Positions 8,003 through 15,994 of a DNA stretch of 64,000 nt are shown in pieces. The first letter of the stretch is position 1; each line of letters begins with the position of its first letter. The notes under the pieces are model-generated. The model searched no databases. It worked only from the letters and a program-made list of their open reading frames with translations, and was not told the origin of the DNA. Source of the stretch: Marivita sp003149565. GTDB lineage: Bacteria; Pseudomonadota; Alphaproteobacteria; Rhodobacterales; Rhodobacteraceae. Location of the stretch: the NCBI RefSeq assembly GCF_965216415.1, contig NZ_CBDCFU010000002.1; one strand, 5' to 3'. Made by a program: the position numbers and the translations under genes.

Positions 8003-8383
8003 ATGCCGCGGATTGCGTCGGATTTTCAGAACGGGAATGAGACCGGTCATCCGATCCTTGGACACGGGGTCGGACCCTACCGGGTTCGGTTGCTCTCGGA
8101 TCCGGGAGGTCTGACGCAGTTCGGAGCGTTGATCGAGGAATTGCCGCCGGGGTCCCGGTCGAGCGAACGTCACTGGCACGAAACCGAAGACGAGATGGTG
8201 TATCTTCCGGACGGGTGTCCGACGCGGGTTGAAGATGTGGAAACCGAATTCGCGCCGGGCAGCGCCCTCTGCTGGCCCGCCGGGACAGGCATCGGACATT
8301 GTCTGGTCAATCGCACAGACGGCCCAAACCAACGCTATATGTGGGGCGATGGCACGGGTCTTTCTCCGAGGGAAGGCTTATGA
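8003..8383 (+). CDS. Cupin-domain protein
   Basis: 126 residues forming one beta-barrel cupin. The first motif is visible as ERHWHETEDEMVYL, giving the His-X-His...Glu metal set. The second motif is weaker (GIGHCLVNRT, one His). It starts three bases after the thiolase stop, and its stop overlaps the next start (ATGA at 8380-8383), so it is translationally coupled in the operon. Single-domain cupins range from dioxygenases to ligand-binding proteins, so no reaction is assigned. Position inside a beta-oxidation operon is unusual. Confidence 0.8.
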   Translation: MPRIASDFQNGNETGHPILGHGVGPYRVRLLSDPGGLTQFGALIEELPPGSRSSERHWHETEDEMVYLPDGCPTRVEDVETEFAPGSALCWPAGTGIGHCLVNRTDGPNQRYMWGDGTGLSPREGL

Positions 8384-8859
8384 CGGCAGAGCTGGCAAAG
8401 CGCATCTACCAAGAGAACCTCGACGCCGTGTCCAAGGCTTTGATGGATGGTGATCTGCGCGAGATGATGCGCCATATCGCGATCCCCAACATGATGTCGA
8501 CGCATGACACCGAGATCGTGATGTCTTCGCCCGAAGAGCTGGACATCGTGATGACGGATTTTCGCGCGCAGCTTCTGGCGCGCGGGGTGGAGGTTTACAC
8601 GCGCACGTGCCTTGAGGCTGATTTCGTCGTTGGGCGGGACGATATGATTGCCGGGCATCATCGAACGGAAACCGAGGGCGCAGATGGCGTAGCGGTCAAT
8701 CCGTATCTCAACCACATGGTTCTGATGCGTATTGACGGTCGCTGGATGGGCATCTGGCTGCAAGCCATCCTCAAAAATACCGAACTTGAGATCCTCAGCC
8801 CTGACATTGCAGCGGCGCAAGCCGAAGCCCGCAGGATGCTTGACAAAATTCGCCGCTGA
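8380..8859 (+). CDS. NTF2/SnoaL-like small protein
   Basis: 159 residues, predicted cone-shaped alpha+beta barrel: an N-terminal helical pair (AELAKRIYQENLDAVSKAL) followed by strands ending in a Trp-rich strand (RIDGRWMGIWLQAIL). This layout resembles the NTF2-like/SnoaL superfamily. Start overlaps the cupin stop by four bases. No signal peptide. Such proteins act as small isomerases or hydrolases, or bind hydrophobic ligands. In this operon it might act on an acyl intermediate, but no catalytic pair is obvious. Family call is moderate. Confidence 0.65.
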   Translation: MTAELAKRIYQENLDAVSKALMDGDLREMMRHIAIPNMMSTHDTEIVMSSPEELDIVMTDFRAQLLARGVEVYTRTCLEADFVVGRDDMIAGHHRTETEGADGVAVNPYLNHMVLMRIDGRWMGIWLQAILKNTELEILSPDIAAAQAEARRMLDKIRR

Positions 8860-8896
8860 CGCGGCCGACAGACAAACCCACGAAAGGGAAAACAAC

Positions 8897-11083
8897 ATGA
8901 CCGATTTCACGATGAGCAAGGATGCCGAGGGCATCGCGACAATCACCTGGGACGTGCCGGAAAAGTCGATGAACGTACTGAGCTTCGAAGGTCTTCAGAC
9001 GCTCAACGATCTGGTGGATGACGCTTTGGCAGATGAGGCGGTGAAGGGCATCATCATCACTTCCGGCAAGGCCGATTTCGCGGCTGGCATGGATCTGAAC
9101 GTTCTGGCGACGCTCAAGGAAGCGGGTGCCGAGGCGGTGTTCGACGGGATCATGAAAATGCACGGCGTGCTGCGCAAGATCGAACGCGCGGGCATGGACG
9201 CCAAGACCAACAAGGGCGGCAAGCCCGTGGCGGCGGTGCTGCCGGGCACGGCTCTGGGGATCGGGCTCGAAATCCCGCTTGCCTGTCACCGCGTCTTCGC
9301 AGCGGACAATCCGAAGGCCAAGATCGGTCTGCCGGAGATCCTTGTCGGCATCTTCCCCGGTGCAGGTGGCACGACCCGCCTGGCGCGCAAGATGGGCGCG
9401 ATGGCGGCCTCGCCGTTATTGCTGGAAGGCAAGCTGAGCGATCCGAAGAAAGCCAAGGCCGCAGGCCTGATTGATGAGGTTTCCGACGACCCGATGGCGG
9501 CGGCGCGCGACTGGGTGTTGAACGCCAAGGATGCCGATCTGGTCAAGCCGTGGGACGCCAAGGGCTACAAGATGCCGGGCGGTGCGCCCTATCATCCGGC
9601 GGGCTTCATGACCTTTGTCGGCGCGTCCGCGATGGTGAACGGCAAGACCAAGGGCGTGTACCCGGCGGCCAAGGCGCTGCTGTCGGCGGTTTACGAAGGT
9701 GCATTGGTGCCCTTCGACACCGCGCTCAAGATCGAGGCGCGCTGGTTCACCAATGTCATCATGAACCCGTCCTCGGGCGCGATGATCCGGTCGCTTTTCG
9801 TCAACAAGCAGGCGCTTGAGAAAGGCGCGGTACGGCCCGAAGGCGTGGACGATCAGCGGGTCAAAAAGGTTGGCGTACTGGGCGCAGGCATGATGGGCGC
9901 GGGCATCGCGCTGGTCTCGGCGCAGGCGGGGATCGAGGTTGTGCTGCTCGACCGTGATCAGGCGGCGGCGGACAAGGGCAAGGCCTATTCCGCAGACTAT
10001 GCGGCCAAAGGCGTGTCGCGCAAGAAGATCACGCAGGACAAGGCCGACGCGATGCTGGCGCGGATCACGGCCACTACTGATTACAACGATCTGGCAGGCT
10101 GTGACCTGATCGTCGAAGCAGTGTTCGAAGACCCCAAGATCAAGGCCGAGGTGACAGCCGAGGTCGAGAAGGTGATCGGCGAAGACTGCATCTTTGCCAC
10201 CAACACCTCGACCCTGCCGATCAGCGATCTGGCGAAGGCCAGCAAGCGGCCCGAGCAGTTCATCGGCATTCACTTCTTCTCGCCGGTCGAGAAGATGATG
10301 CTGGTCGAGATCATCAAGGGCAAGGAAACCGGCGACCGTGCCGTGGCCAAGGCTCTCGACTTTGTGCGCCAGATCAAGAAGACCCCGATCGTGGTCAACG
10401 ACGCGCGGTTCTTCTATGCCAACCGTTGCATCATTCCATATATCAACGAAGGCATCCGGATGGTGAAAGAGGGCGTCGCCCCTGCCCTGATCGAGAACGC
10501 CGCCAAGATGGTCGGCATGCCGCTGGGCCCGCTTCAGCTGGTCGATGAGACCTCCATTGACTTGGGCGCGAAGATCGCCCGCGCAACCCGTGCGGCGATG
10601 GGCGATGCCTATCCCGATGGCGCGGTGGACGAGGTGATCTTCTGGATGGAAGAGCAAGGCCGTCTGGGGCGTAAGTCGAAGGCGGGGTTCTACGACTATG
10701 ACGACAAGGGCAAGCGGCAGGGGCTGTCCGAGGTGGTCAGGGCGCAGTACCCAGTGTCAGAGGACCAACCCGATCTGATCGACGTGCAGCACCGGCTCCT
10801 GTTCGTGCAATCGCTCGAAGCGGTGCGGGCGTTGGAAGATGGCGTGTTGATGGACATCCGCGAAGGTGACGTTGGCGCGATCCTGGGCTGGGGCTTTGCG
10901 CCGTGGTCCGGTGGCCCGCTGTCCTGGCTCGACATGCTGGGATCGGAATACGCCGCCGAGCGTTGCGATCAACTGGTCGAGGCGTTTGGCGACCGCTTCG
11001 CCTGCCCTGACCTGCTGCGCGAGATGGCGGCGAAAGGTCAGAGCTTCTACGGGCGGTTTGCTCCGGAGAAGGCGGCGGCGTAA
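8897..11083 (+). CDS. fadB: Fused enoyl-CoA hydratase / 3-hydroxyacyl-CoA dehydrogenase
   Basis: 728 residues; ATG at 8897 has AAAGGGA upstream. The N-terminal crotonase half (about 1-300) has the oxyanion-hole loop KADFAAGMDLN and both expected glutamates, in GIGLEIPLACHR and IGLPEILVGIFPGAGG. The dehydrogenase half begins with the NAD fold VGVLGAGMMGAGIA. Its catalytic His is residue 459 in GIHFFSPVEKM, followed by two C-terminal helical domains. It hydrates 2-enoyl-CoA and oxidises L-3-hydroxyacyl-CoA with NAD. With the dehydrogenases and thiolase it completes the cycle. Could equally be named FadJ; alpha-subunit length fits either. Confidence 0.95.
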   Translation: MTDFTMSKDAEGIATITWDVPEKSMNVLSFEGLQTLNDLVDDALADEAVKGIIITSGKADFAAGMDLNVLATLKEAGAEAVFDGIMKMHGVLRKIERAGMDAKTNKGGKPVAAVLPGTALGIGLEIPLACHRVFAADNPKAKIGLPEILVGIFPGAGGTTRLARKMGAMAASPLLLEGKLSDPKKAKAAGLIDEVSDDPMAAARDWVLNAKDADLVKPWDAKGYKMPGGAPYHPAGFMTFVGASAMVNGKTKGVYPAAKALLSAVYEGALVPFDTALKIEARWFTNVIMNPSSGAMIRSLFVNKQALEKGAVRPEGVDDQRVKKVGVLGAGMMGAGIALVSAQAGIEVVLLDRDQAAADKGKAYSADYAAKGVSRKKITQDKADAMLARITATTDYNDLAGCDLIVEAVFEDPKIKAEVTAEVEKVIGEDCIFATNTSTLPISDLAKASKRPEQFIGIHFFSPVEKMMLVEIIKGKETGDRAVAKALDFVRQIKKTPIVVNDARFFYANRCIIPYINEGIRMVKEGVAPALIENAAKMVGMPLGPLQLVDETSIDLGAKIARATRAAMGDAYPDGAVDEVIFWMEEQGRLGRKSKAGFYDYDDKGKRQGLSEVVRAQYPVSEDQPDLIDVQHRLLFVQSLEAVRALEDGVLMDIREGDVGAILGWGFAPWSGGPLSWLDMLGSEYAAERCDQLVEAFGDRFACPDLLREMAAKGQSFYGRFAPEKAAA

Positions 11084-11108
11084 CGCACCCGTCGTCACAG
11101 CATGCGAA

Positions 11109-11143
11109 ACCGCCTGCGGGAAACCGTGGGCGGTATTCTTTTT
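11109..11143 (+). terminator. Rho-independent terminator after the fadB-type gene
   Basis: Stem ACCGCC/GGCGGT (11109-11114 and 11129-11134) with an inner CGG-GAAA-CCG helix, followed by ATTCTTTTT. It lies 26 bases after the stop of the fused beta-oxidation gene and ends the operon. Confidence 0.75.
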
Positions 11144-11146
11144 GGC

Positions 11147-11341
11147 TCAGTCCGCTTTGAGCGCCGCGAACCGATCCATCCGGTCGATCTGAGGGGCCAT
11201 CGTGCACCATTCATCTTCGACCGCCACCCAATGCGCGTCACGGGTTTCGGCATGAACAATGATGCGCCCCGGCTCTGACGTGATCTCGGGCACCATGATC
11301 ATGTTGAGGAAGAAGGCAAAAGCTTCGGCAGTCAGACACAT
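11147..11341 (-). CDS. Small hypothetical protein
   Basis: 64 residues, starting MCLTAEAFAFFLNMIMVPEI. A good AAGGAG lies six bases before the ATG on the minus strand, which supports expression. There is a hydrophobic stretch near residues 7-20, too short and interrupted for a confident membrane helix, and then a polar half ending DRMDRFAALKAD. It is convergent with the fadB-type gene, with the terminator between. I do not recognise the family; function unknown. Confidence 0.55.
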   Translation of the reverse strand: MCLTAEAFAFFLNMIMVPEITSEPGRIIVHAETRDAHWVAVEDEWCTMAPQIDRMDRFAALKAD

Positions 11342-11511
11342 GGGAAAACTCCTTTTTCAAGTGTCCTCCCATTGGCGATGTCCACCTCTGCGGGCGGTTG
11401 TGTCAGGCTAACGTGAAACCCTTACTTTCGGGTGAAGGAGCATGCTGCACCGCAGCACAACCACGCAAAAACGCCTGCGAACGCGGCAATCCGCTCGGTC
11501 TTGCACAGTTT

Positions 11512-12162
11512 TCAAGCATCAAACCGATAGCCAAACCGGGCAATATCGTCGGCGCACATGGCGGCCACAGCGGCCGCGGTCTGGTCTGAATAGGCGCTGC
11601 GATACTCGCGAGGCCGATCTGATGCGTTGGCATGTGGGAGGGTCAACCGAAAACCAAGATGCGCCTCCACCGGAGCGAGGTCTTCCGACAGATGCTCCAA
11701 CCGAACATAGGCCGACGCGCGATCCACCCCGGTTGCATCGGTGACATAGCGCACCACTGGAAAGGCGCGCAGGCTGGTCTCGGTGTCGGGGTGCAAGACG
11801 AAATTGGCGAAATCGCTAGCTTTGGCAAGCGTCACCGCCGGGTGGTCGAATGTCTGCTGCCGCAGCCAATGGTAATAGCTGACCATCCGGTCCCACGGGT
11901 TGCGGACCAATGTGAAGATAAACATCTTGTCCAGTTCAGCAGGTGTAAACGCGCCATCCAGATCAGCCAGCGTGCTGTGCTTCCAAAGCCGCCCTTTCGC
12001 GTTCAGCGTCTTGACCCGGCCTTTGCGCTTGATCGCCTTGGGGGTGTCGCCGATCAGGATGTCATCCCGGTGCGCGCGCTCTTCCAGCGCCAAAGCCAGC
12101 GACGTGCCGCCGGTTTTCGGGATGTGGACGAAGATAAATCTCCGGTCGGGCGAAACAATCAT
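11512..12162 (-). CDS. Sulfotransferase family protein
   Basis: 216 residues. The N-terminal HIPKTGGTSLALAL is the 5'-phosphosulfate-binding loop of PAPS-dependent sulfotransferases of the carbohydrate type. FTLVRNPWDRMVSYYH is the second (3'-phosphate) motif with the conserved Arg and Ser. No signal peptide or membrane anchor, so it should act in the cytosol, transferring sulfate from PAPS to an unknown acceptor such as a sugar or polysaccharide precursor. It stands alone, divergent from the acyl-CoA ligase gene. The 170 bases downstream (11342-11511) hold no gene that I can see. Confidence 0.88.
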   Translation of the reverse strand: MIVSPDRRFIFVHIPKTGGTSLALALEERAHRDDILIGDTPKAIKRKGRVKTLNAKGRLWKHSTLADLDGAFTPAELDKMFIFTLVRNPWDRMVSYYHWLRQQTFDHPAVTLAKASDFANFVLHPDTETSLRAFPVVRYVTDATGVDRASAYVRLEHLSEDLAPVEAHLGFRLTLPHANASDRPREYRSAYSDQTAAAVAAMCADDIARFGYRFDA

Positions 12163-12269
12163 GCGCCAGAGGTGCCAGTTTGGGGCATATTACGCAAGTT
12201 TTGGCTTTTCCCCTCTTTGATCCCTGCGCTATGTCACCCCGTACAGAATGTCGCAGGGGAGGACACGAG

Positions 12270-13898
12270 ATGGGTTGGATGCGGGACGAAACCGGGTTGA
12301 ACAAGCGCGCCGCGAATTTTGTACCGCTGACGCCGCTGTCGCATCTGCAACGCGCCGTTGAAGTGTTTCCCGACACAGTCGCCGTTGTGCACGGTCCGCA
12401 TCGCAAGACCTACCGCGAATACCACGAGCGGGTGACGCGGCTGGCCTCTGCCCTGGCTGCGATGGGCGTCAAACCCGGTGACGTGGTTGCGACGATCCTG
12501 CCCAACATACCCGCACAGGCCGAGGCGCATTTCGGCGTGGCCGCCTGTGGCGCGGTGCTCAACACGATCAACACCCGTCTGGATGTGGATACCATCGCCT
12601 ACATTCTCGACCACGGTGAGGCGAAGGTGGTGCTGTGCGATCCGCAGTTCATGTCGGTTCTTGCCGAGGCTATGGACCAGATGGAGGGCCCGGCCCCCAA
12701 GGTGATCGAAGTCGCCGATCCGCATGAGGGCGTGAAAGCGTCAAGCGATTATCCGGAATACGAGGATGTGCTGGCGGAAGGTGACCCAAATTTCCAGTGG
12801 CTCATGCCCGAGGACGAATGGGAGAGCCTTGCGCTCAACTACACCTCTGGCACGACGGGGCGGCCAAAGGGGGTCGTCTATCACCACCGAGGTGCGTATC
12901 TGATGACGATGGGCACGGCGGTCAGTTGGGAAATGGCGCTGCGGCCCAAATACCTGACCATCGTGCCTTTGTTCCACTGCAACGGTTGGAACCACACCTG
13001 GATGATGCCGCTTCTGGGCGGCACGGTTGTGTGCTGCCGCGACATCAGCGCGAAGGCGATTTACAATGCGATTGCCGACGAAGGTGTCACCCATTTCGGC
13101 GGTGCGCCCATTGTTTTGAACATGATCGTCAACTCCGATCCGAGCGAGCGGCGTGAATTTGACCATTTGGTAAAAGTCTACACCGCCGGCGCGCCTCCTG
13201 CCCCGGCGACGCTGGCCAAGATTGGCGATTTGGGCTTCAACGTGATGCAGGTTTACGGGCTGACCGAAACCTATGGCCATGTCACCGAATGCGTCTGGAA
13301 TGGCGACGCTTGGGACGGGTTGGAACAGGATGCGAAGTCCGCCATCAAAGCCCGTCAGGGTGTGGCCTTCCCGATGATGGAAAAGATCGACGTGGTCGGA
13401 GAAGACGGCGCGCCCGTGCCGCGTGATGGCAAAACTCAGGGCCAGATTGTCATTCGGGGCAATTCGGTGATGAAGGGATATCTCAAGAACCCGAAAGCGA
13501 CGGAGGAGTCCTTCGAAGGCGGATATTTCCACTCCGGCGACATCGCGGTAATGCACCCGGACAATTACTGCCAGATTGCGGATCGCGCGAAGGACATCAT
13601 CATCTCGGGCGGCGAGAACATTTCATCCGTCGAAGTCGAGGGTTGCCTGATGGGGCATGATGCCGTGCTGCTGTGCGCCGTGGTTGCCAAACCGGACGAG
13701 AAATGGGGCGAAGTGCCCTGTGCCTTTGTCGAGTTGAAGGGAAACCATAGTGCCACCGAGGACGAGTTGATTGCGTTTGCCCGGACAAAACTGGCCGGTT
13801 TCAAAACGCCAAAGAAAGTGGTGTTCGAGGAACTGCCCAAGACGTCGACCGGCAAGATTCAGAAGTTCCAACTACGGGAGCGGGCGAAAGCTCTCTAA
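12270..13898 (+). CDS. AMP-forming acyl-CoA synthetase, DmdB-like
   Basis: 542 residues; the ATG at 12270 follows AGGGGAGG. The adenylate-binding loop YTSGTTGRPKG is near residue 191, the YGLTETYG motif is mid-protein, and the adenylation lysine is K529 in TSTGKIQKF. It ligates a carboxylic acid to CoA with ATP cleaved to AMP. Length and overall sequence character fit the short/medium-chain group that includes DmdB, the methylmercaptopropionate-CoA ligase of roseobacters. It lies close to the beta-oxidation cluster and ends in a bidirectional terminator. Whether the substrate is methylmercaptopropionate or an ordinary fatty acid cannot be decided here. Confidence 0.92.
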   Translation: MGWMRDETGLNKRAANFVPLTPLSHLQRAVEVFPDTVAVVHGPHRKTYREYHERVTRLASALAAMGVKPGDVVATILPNIPAQAEAHFGVAACGAVLNTINTRLDVDTIAYILDHGEAKVVLCDPQFMSVLAEAMDQMEGPAPKVIEVADPHEGVKASSDYPEYEDVLAEGDPNFQWLMPEDEWESLALNYTSGTTGRPKGVVYHHRGAYLMTMGTAVSWEMALRPKYLTIVPLFHCNGWNHTWMMPLLGGTVVCCRDISAKAIYNAIADEGVTHFGGAPIVLNMIVNSDPSERREFDHLVKVYTAGAPPAPATLAKIGDLGFNVMQVYGLTETYGHVTECVWNGDAWDGLEQDAKSAIKARQGVAFPMMEKIDVVGEDGAPVPRDGKTQGQIVIRGNSVMKGYLKNPKATEESFEGGYFHSGDIAVMHPDNYCQIADRAKDIIISGGENISSVEVEGCLMGHDAVLLCAVVAKPDEKWGEVPCAFVELKGNHSATEDELIAFARTKLAGFKTPKKVVFEELPKTSTGKIQKFQLRERAKAL

Positions 13899-13902
13899 TA
13901 GT

Positions 13903-13932
13903 AAAAGGGCCGGATCAGTCTCCAGCCCTTTT
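13903..13932. terminator. Bidirectional terminator between convergent genes
   Basis: Arms AAAAGGGC (13903-13910) and GCCCTTTT (13925-13932) pair perfectly, giving a U-rich 3' side on either strand. It separates the acyl-CoA synthetase gene from the convergent membrane-protein gene. Confidence 0.75.
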
Positions 13933-13965
13933 AAGTTCGAAACGGTCTTTTCTGTGCCGGGCCGA

Positions 13966-14337
13966 TCAAGCAGGGATACGGTGACGGACCACCACAACGG
14001 TGAAAAGCACCATCGACAAGAGCGCAAGGATCGAGCCGACCTTGGCGAGTGCCTCACCGTTCTCTGTGATCGCGAGGGCGATGCCGGGCACCAGAACGAC
14101 AACCGACAGGATAGCGAGGCCAAAATGGACCGTGGCCAGTTTTGACCCGGCGGCGTTGGGGGCAAGGGCGTAGTACGTGCCAAAAACTGCCATCCCGACA
14201 AAGCCCAGCAGGTTCAGGTGCCCATGCGCAGGCGACAGGCTGTGGTCATGGGTGGCGGACATTTGGATTCCCCAAACCATGCCACAGAGCGCGAAAAGCG
14301 CAGCCCCGATAAAGAAGTAGGACGAAAGGTTTTTCAT
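13966..14337 (-). CDS. Small four-helix membrane protein
   Basis: 123 residues with four hydrophobic segments, beginning MKNLSSYFFIGAALFALCGM. The loop HDHSLSPAHGHLNLLGF carries four histidines and resembles the haem-contacting loops of the CcoN/NorB oxidase family, although the protein is far too short to be an oxidase. GGAG precedes the start. Probably an inner-membrane protein. The next gene on the strand (upstream) is a cupin, about 30 bases away, so the two may be co-transcribed. Function unknown; haem or metal binding is a guess from the histidines. Confidence 0.7.
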   Translation of the reverse strand: MKNLSSYFFIGAALFALCGMVWGIQMSATHDHSLSPAHGHLNLLGFVGMAVFGTYYALAPNAAGSKLATVHFGLAILSVVVLVPGIALAITENGEALAKVGSILALLSMVLFTVVVVRHRIPA

Positions 14338-14367
14338 AATTTTGCTCCGGTGTTCTATAACGTGATG

Positions 14368-14811
14368 TCAGTCAAGCGGCGGACCGGTGAAGGTCAAGTT
14401 GTGACGCTCGGCGGCTTCGATGATGGCGGGCATATCGTCGGGGATTGCGAATTGCCCGGCGGCCATCTCTGCAAAAAAGCCCTCAAATCCGCCTGGGGTC
14501 AGAATGACCAGATGACGAGAAGGTTCATCTCCGATGACCTTGAACGTGTGTTCCTTACCACGCGGAATAAACGCGCTCTGACCCGCAACCAATTCGATCT
14601 CTTCTCCCTCCAACCAAACCCGGCAGGCCCCGGTCAGAATGACAAACGTTTCGTCCTCGTTATGATGGATATGACGCGGTGGGCCGCTTCCGATCGGCGA
14701 GATACTGTCAACGATGGACATGGTTCCGCCTGACTCTTCAGGACTCAGAATGGTTTTGTAGTAAACGCCCAGCCATTCGATTGAGGCGTCATCAGTCATC
14801 AAATCTTTCAT
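14368..14811 (-). CDS. Cupin-domain protein
   Basis: 147 residues. First cupin motif is PPRHIHHNEDETFVILTG (two His plus Glu), second is GKEHTFKVIGDEPSRHLV (His). This gives the full three-His/one-Glu set of an active metal cupin, with an extended C-terminal helix pair. ATG at 14811 has GGAG eight bases upstream. It is divergent from the LysR gene at 14923, the usual arrangement for a LysR regulator and its target. Possible roles include quercetin-type dioxygenase or isomerase; the substrate is not evident. Confidence 0.85.
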   Translation of the reverse strand: MKDLMTDDASIEWLGVYYKTILSPEESGGTMSIVDSISPIGSGPPRHIHHNEDETFVILTGACRVWLEGEEIELVAGQSAFIPRGKEHTFKVIGDEPSRHLVILTPGGFEGFFAEMAAGQFAIPDDMPAIIEAAERHNLTFTGPPLD

Positions 14812-14837
14812 CGTTTCATCTCCACTTGTTGGAATGA

Positions 14838-14855
14838 AACGAAAACGCTTTCGTT
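14838..14855. promoter_or_regulatory. Inverted repeat in the cupin/LysR divergent promoter
   Basis: Perfect seven-base arms AACGAAA and TTTCGTT flank ACGC. The site lies 27 bases upstream of the cupin start and 68 upstream of the LysR start, a suitable position for an operator. The AT-rich run at about 14899-14916 next to the LysR start is the probable core promoter zone. Confidence 0.5.
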
Positions 14856-14922
14856 GACCTGAGGCTAACTCAGCGCCAAGGTATCTATCAAACGGAGATT
14901 ATATATATAGGTTATTGATTTC

Positions 14923-15855
14923 ATGAATTTCGCAACCTTCGATCTGAACCTGCTGAAAGTGCTCGACGCGCTTTTCCGAGAAGGCTCAACCACCCGGGCG
15001 GGCGCTCGGCTGGGTCTGTCTCAATCGGCGGTGTCGTCAGCACTGACCCGACTTCGTCATGCGTTGAATGATCCGCTTTTTGTGAGACACGGCAATACGC
15101 TCGTGGCCACGGAGTTTGCCGAAGGTCTGCGCCACACATTGCCCGATCAACTCGAACGATTACAAGCGCTGCTGTCCCCGCCCAAGGCGTTTGACCCTTT
15201 GCAGGCAGAAGGAACATTCAAAATTTCAGCTGCCGATTTCATGGCGGAAATGCTCATGCCGCAGCTTGGAGATTTGTTGCTTCGGCAAGCGCCTGGCCTT
15301 CGCGCGCAATTGGTGGACCTCGTCCCCTATGACTACATCGAAAGCCTTGAAAGGTATGAGGCGGACTTGGCCCTTATCCCCGATCGCGATCTTCCCAGCT
15401 GGATCAGCCGAGAGCCTTTGTTCAGGTCTTCTTTTGTCGTGGTGGCCCGAGACGGGAACCCCGGTATCGCTGGCCTGACACCGGGAGACATCATGCCCTT
15501 TGATGTGTTCTGTGGCCTCCACCATGTGCTGTTTTCGCCAGAAGGCAAACTTAGCTCGATGGGGGATGATGCGCTTGCGCGCGTCGGTCGGAGCCGACGT
15601 GTCGCCATGACCGTTCCGGTCTTTACAGGTGTGTGTCGCGTGGTCAGTGAAAGCGAACTGATTGCGCTTTTACCACGCCAATTGGCGGAAAAAGTCAGCA
15701 AGGAATACGGCCTCGTTTTGTTTCAGCCTCCTATGCGTGTTGATCCCGCTTTGATCGTGGGGATCTGGCACAAGCGCGCAGATCGTGCACCAATGGCCTC
15801 TTGGATGCGCGAACAGGTTTTCAATCTTTTGAGACGGCTAGACGCCCCCATCTGA
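14923..15855 (+). CDS. LysR family transcriptional regulator
   Basis: 310 residues. Winged HTH at residues 1-65 (FDLNLLKVLDALFREGSTTR, then LGLSQSAVSSALTRLR), followed by a two-lobed periplasmic-binding-protein-like effector domain. The N-terminus DLNLLKVLDAL places it near the NodD/LinR-like branch. It is transcribed away from the cupin gene and probably controls it and the downstream membrane-protein gene. The inducer is unknown. No strong Shine-Dalgarno precedes the ATG, which is common for autorepressed LysR genes. Confidence 0.93.
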   Translation: MNFATFDLNLLKVLDALFREGSTTRAGARLGLSQSAVSSALTRLRHALNDPLFVRHGNTLVATEFAEGLRHTLPDQLERLQALLSPPKAFDPLQAEGTFKISAADFMAEMLMPQLGDLLLRQAPGLRAQLVDLVPYDYIESLERYEADLALIPDRDLPSWISREPLFRSSFVVVARDGNPGIAGLTPGDIMPFDVFCGLHHVLFSPEGKLSSMGDDALARVGRSRRVAMTVPVFTGVCRVVSESELIALLPRQLAEKVSKEYGLVLFQPPMRVDPALIVGIWHKRADRAPMASWMREQVFNLLRRLDAPI

Positions 15856-15994
15856 CGATCGCATAAGCAGCCGACAGGTCGCGCGGCGCTAAGACGCATA
15901 ATGAACGAGCCGTTGAGGGGGCATCGGTGCCGCATTGCGCGAAAAACCGCGTGGGTGTACCGTAACCTGCAATCAATGAGGCAGAGCAGCCCGC

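Noticed and set aside
9416..10657. A 413-codon frame antisense to the fadB-type gene.
   Set aside because: The sense strand encodes an intact bifunctional enzyme with catalytic residues; the antisense frame has no start context or domain.
2796..13898. Calling the cluster a DMSP demethylation operon.
   Set aside because: dmdA and a clear dmdD are absent, and the enzymes also fit ordinary beta-oxidation. Only family resemblance is claimed.
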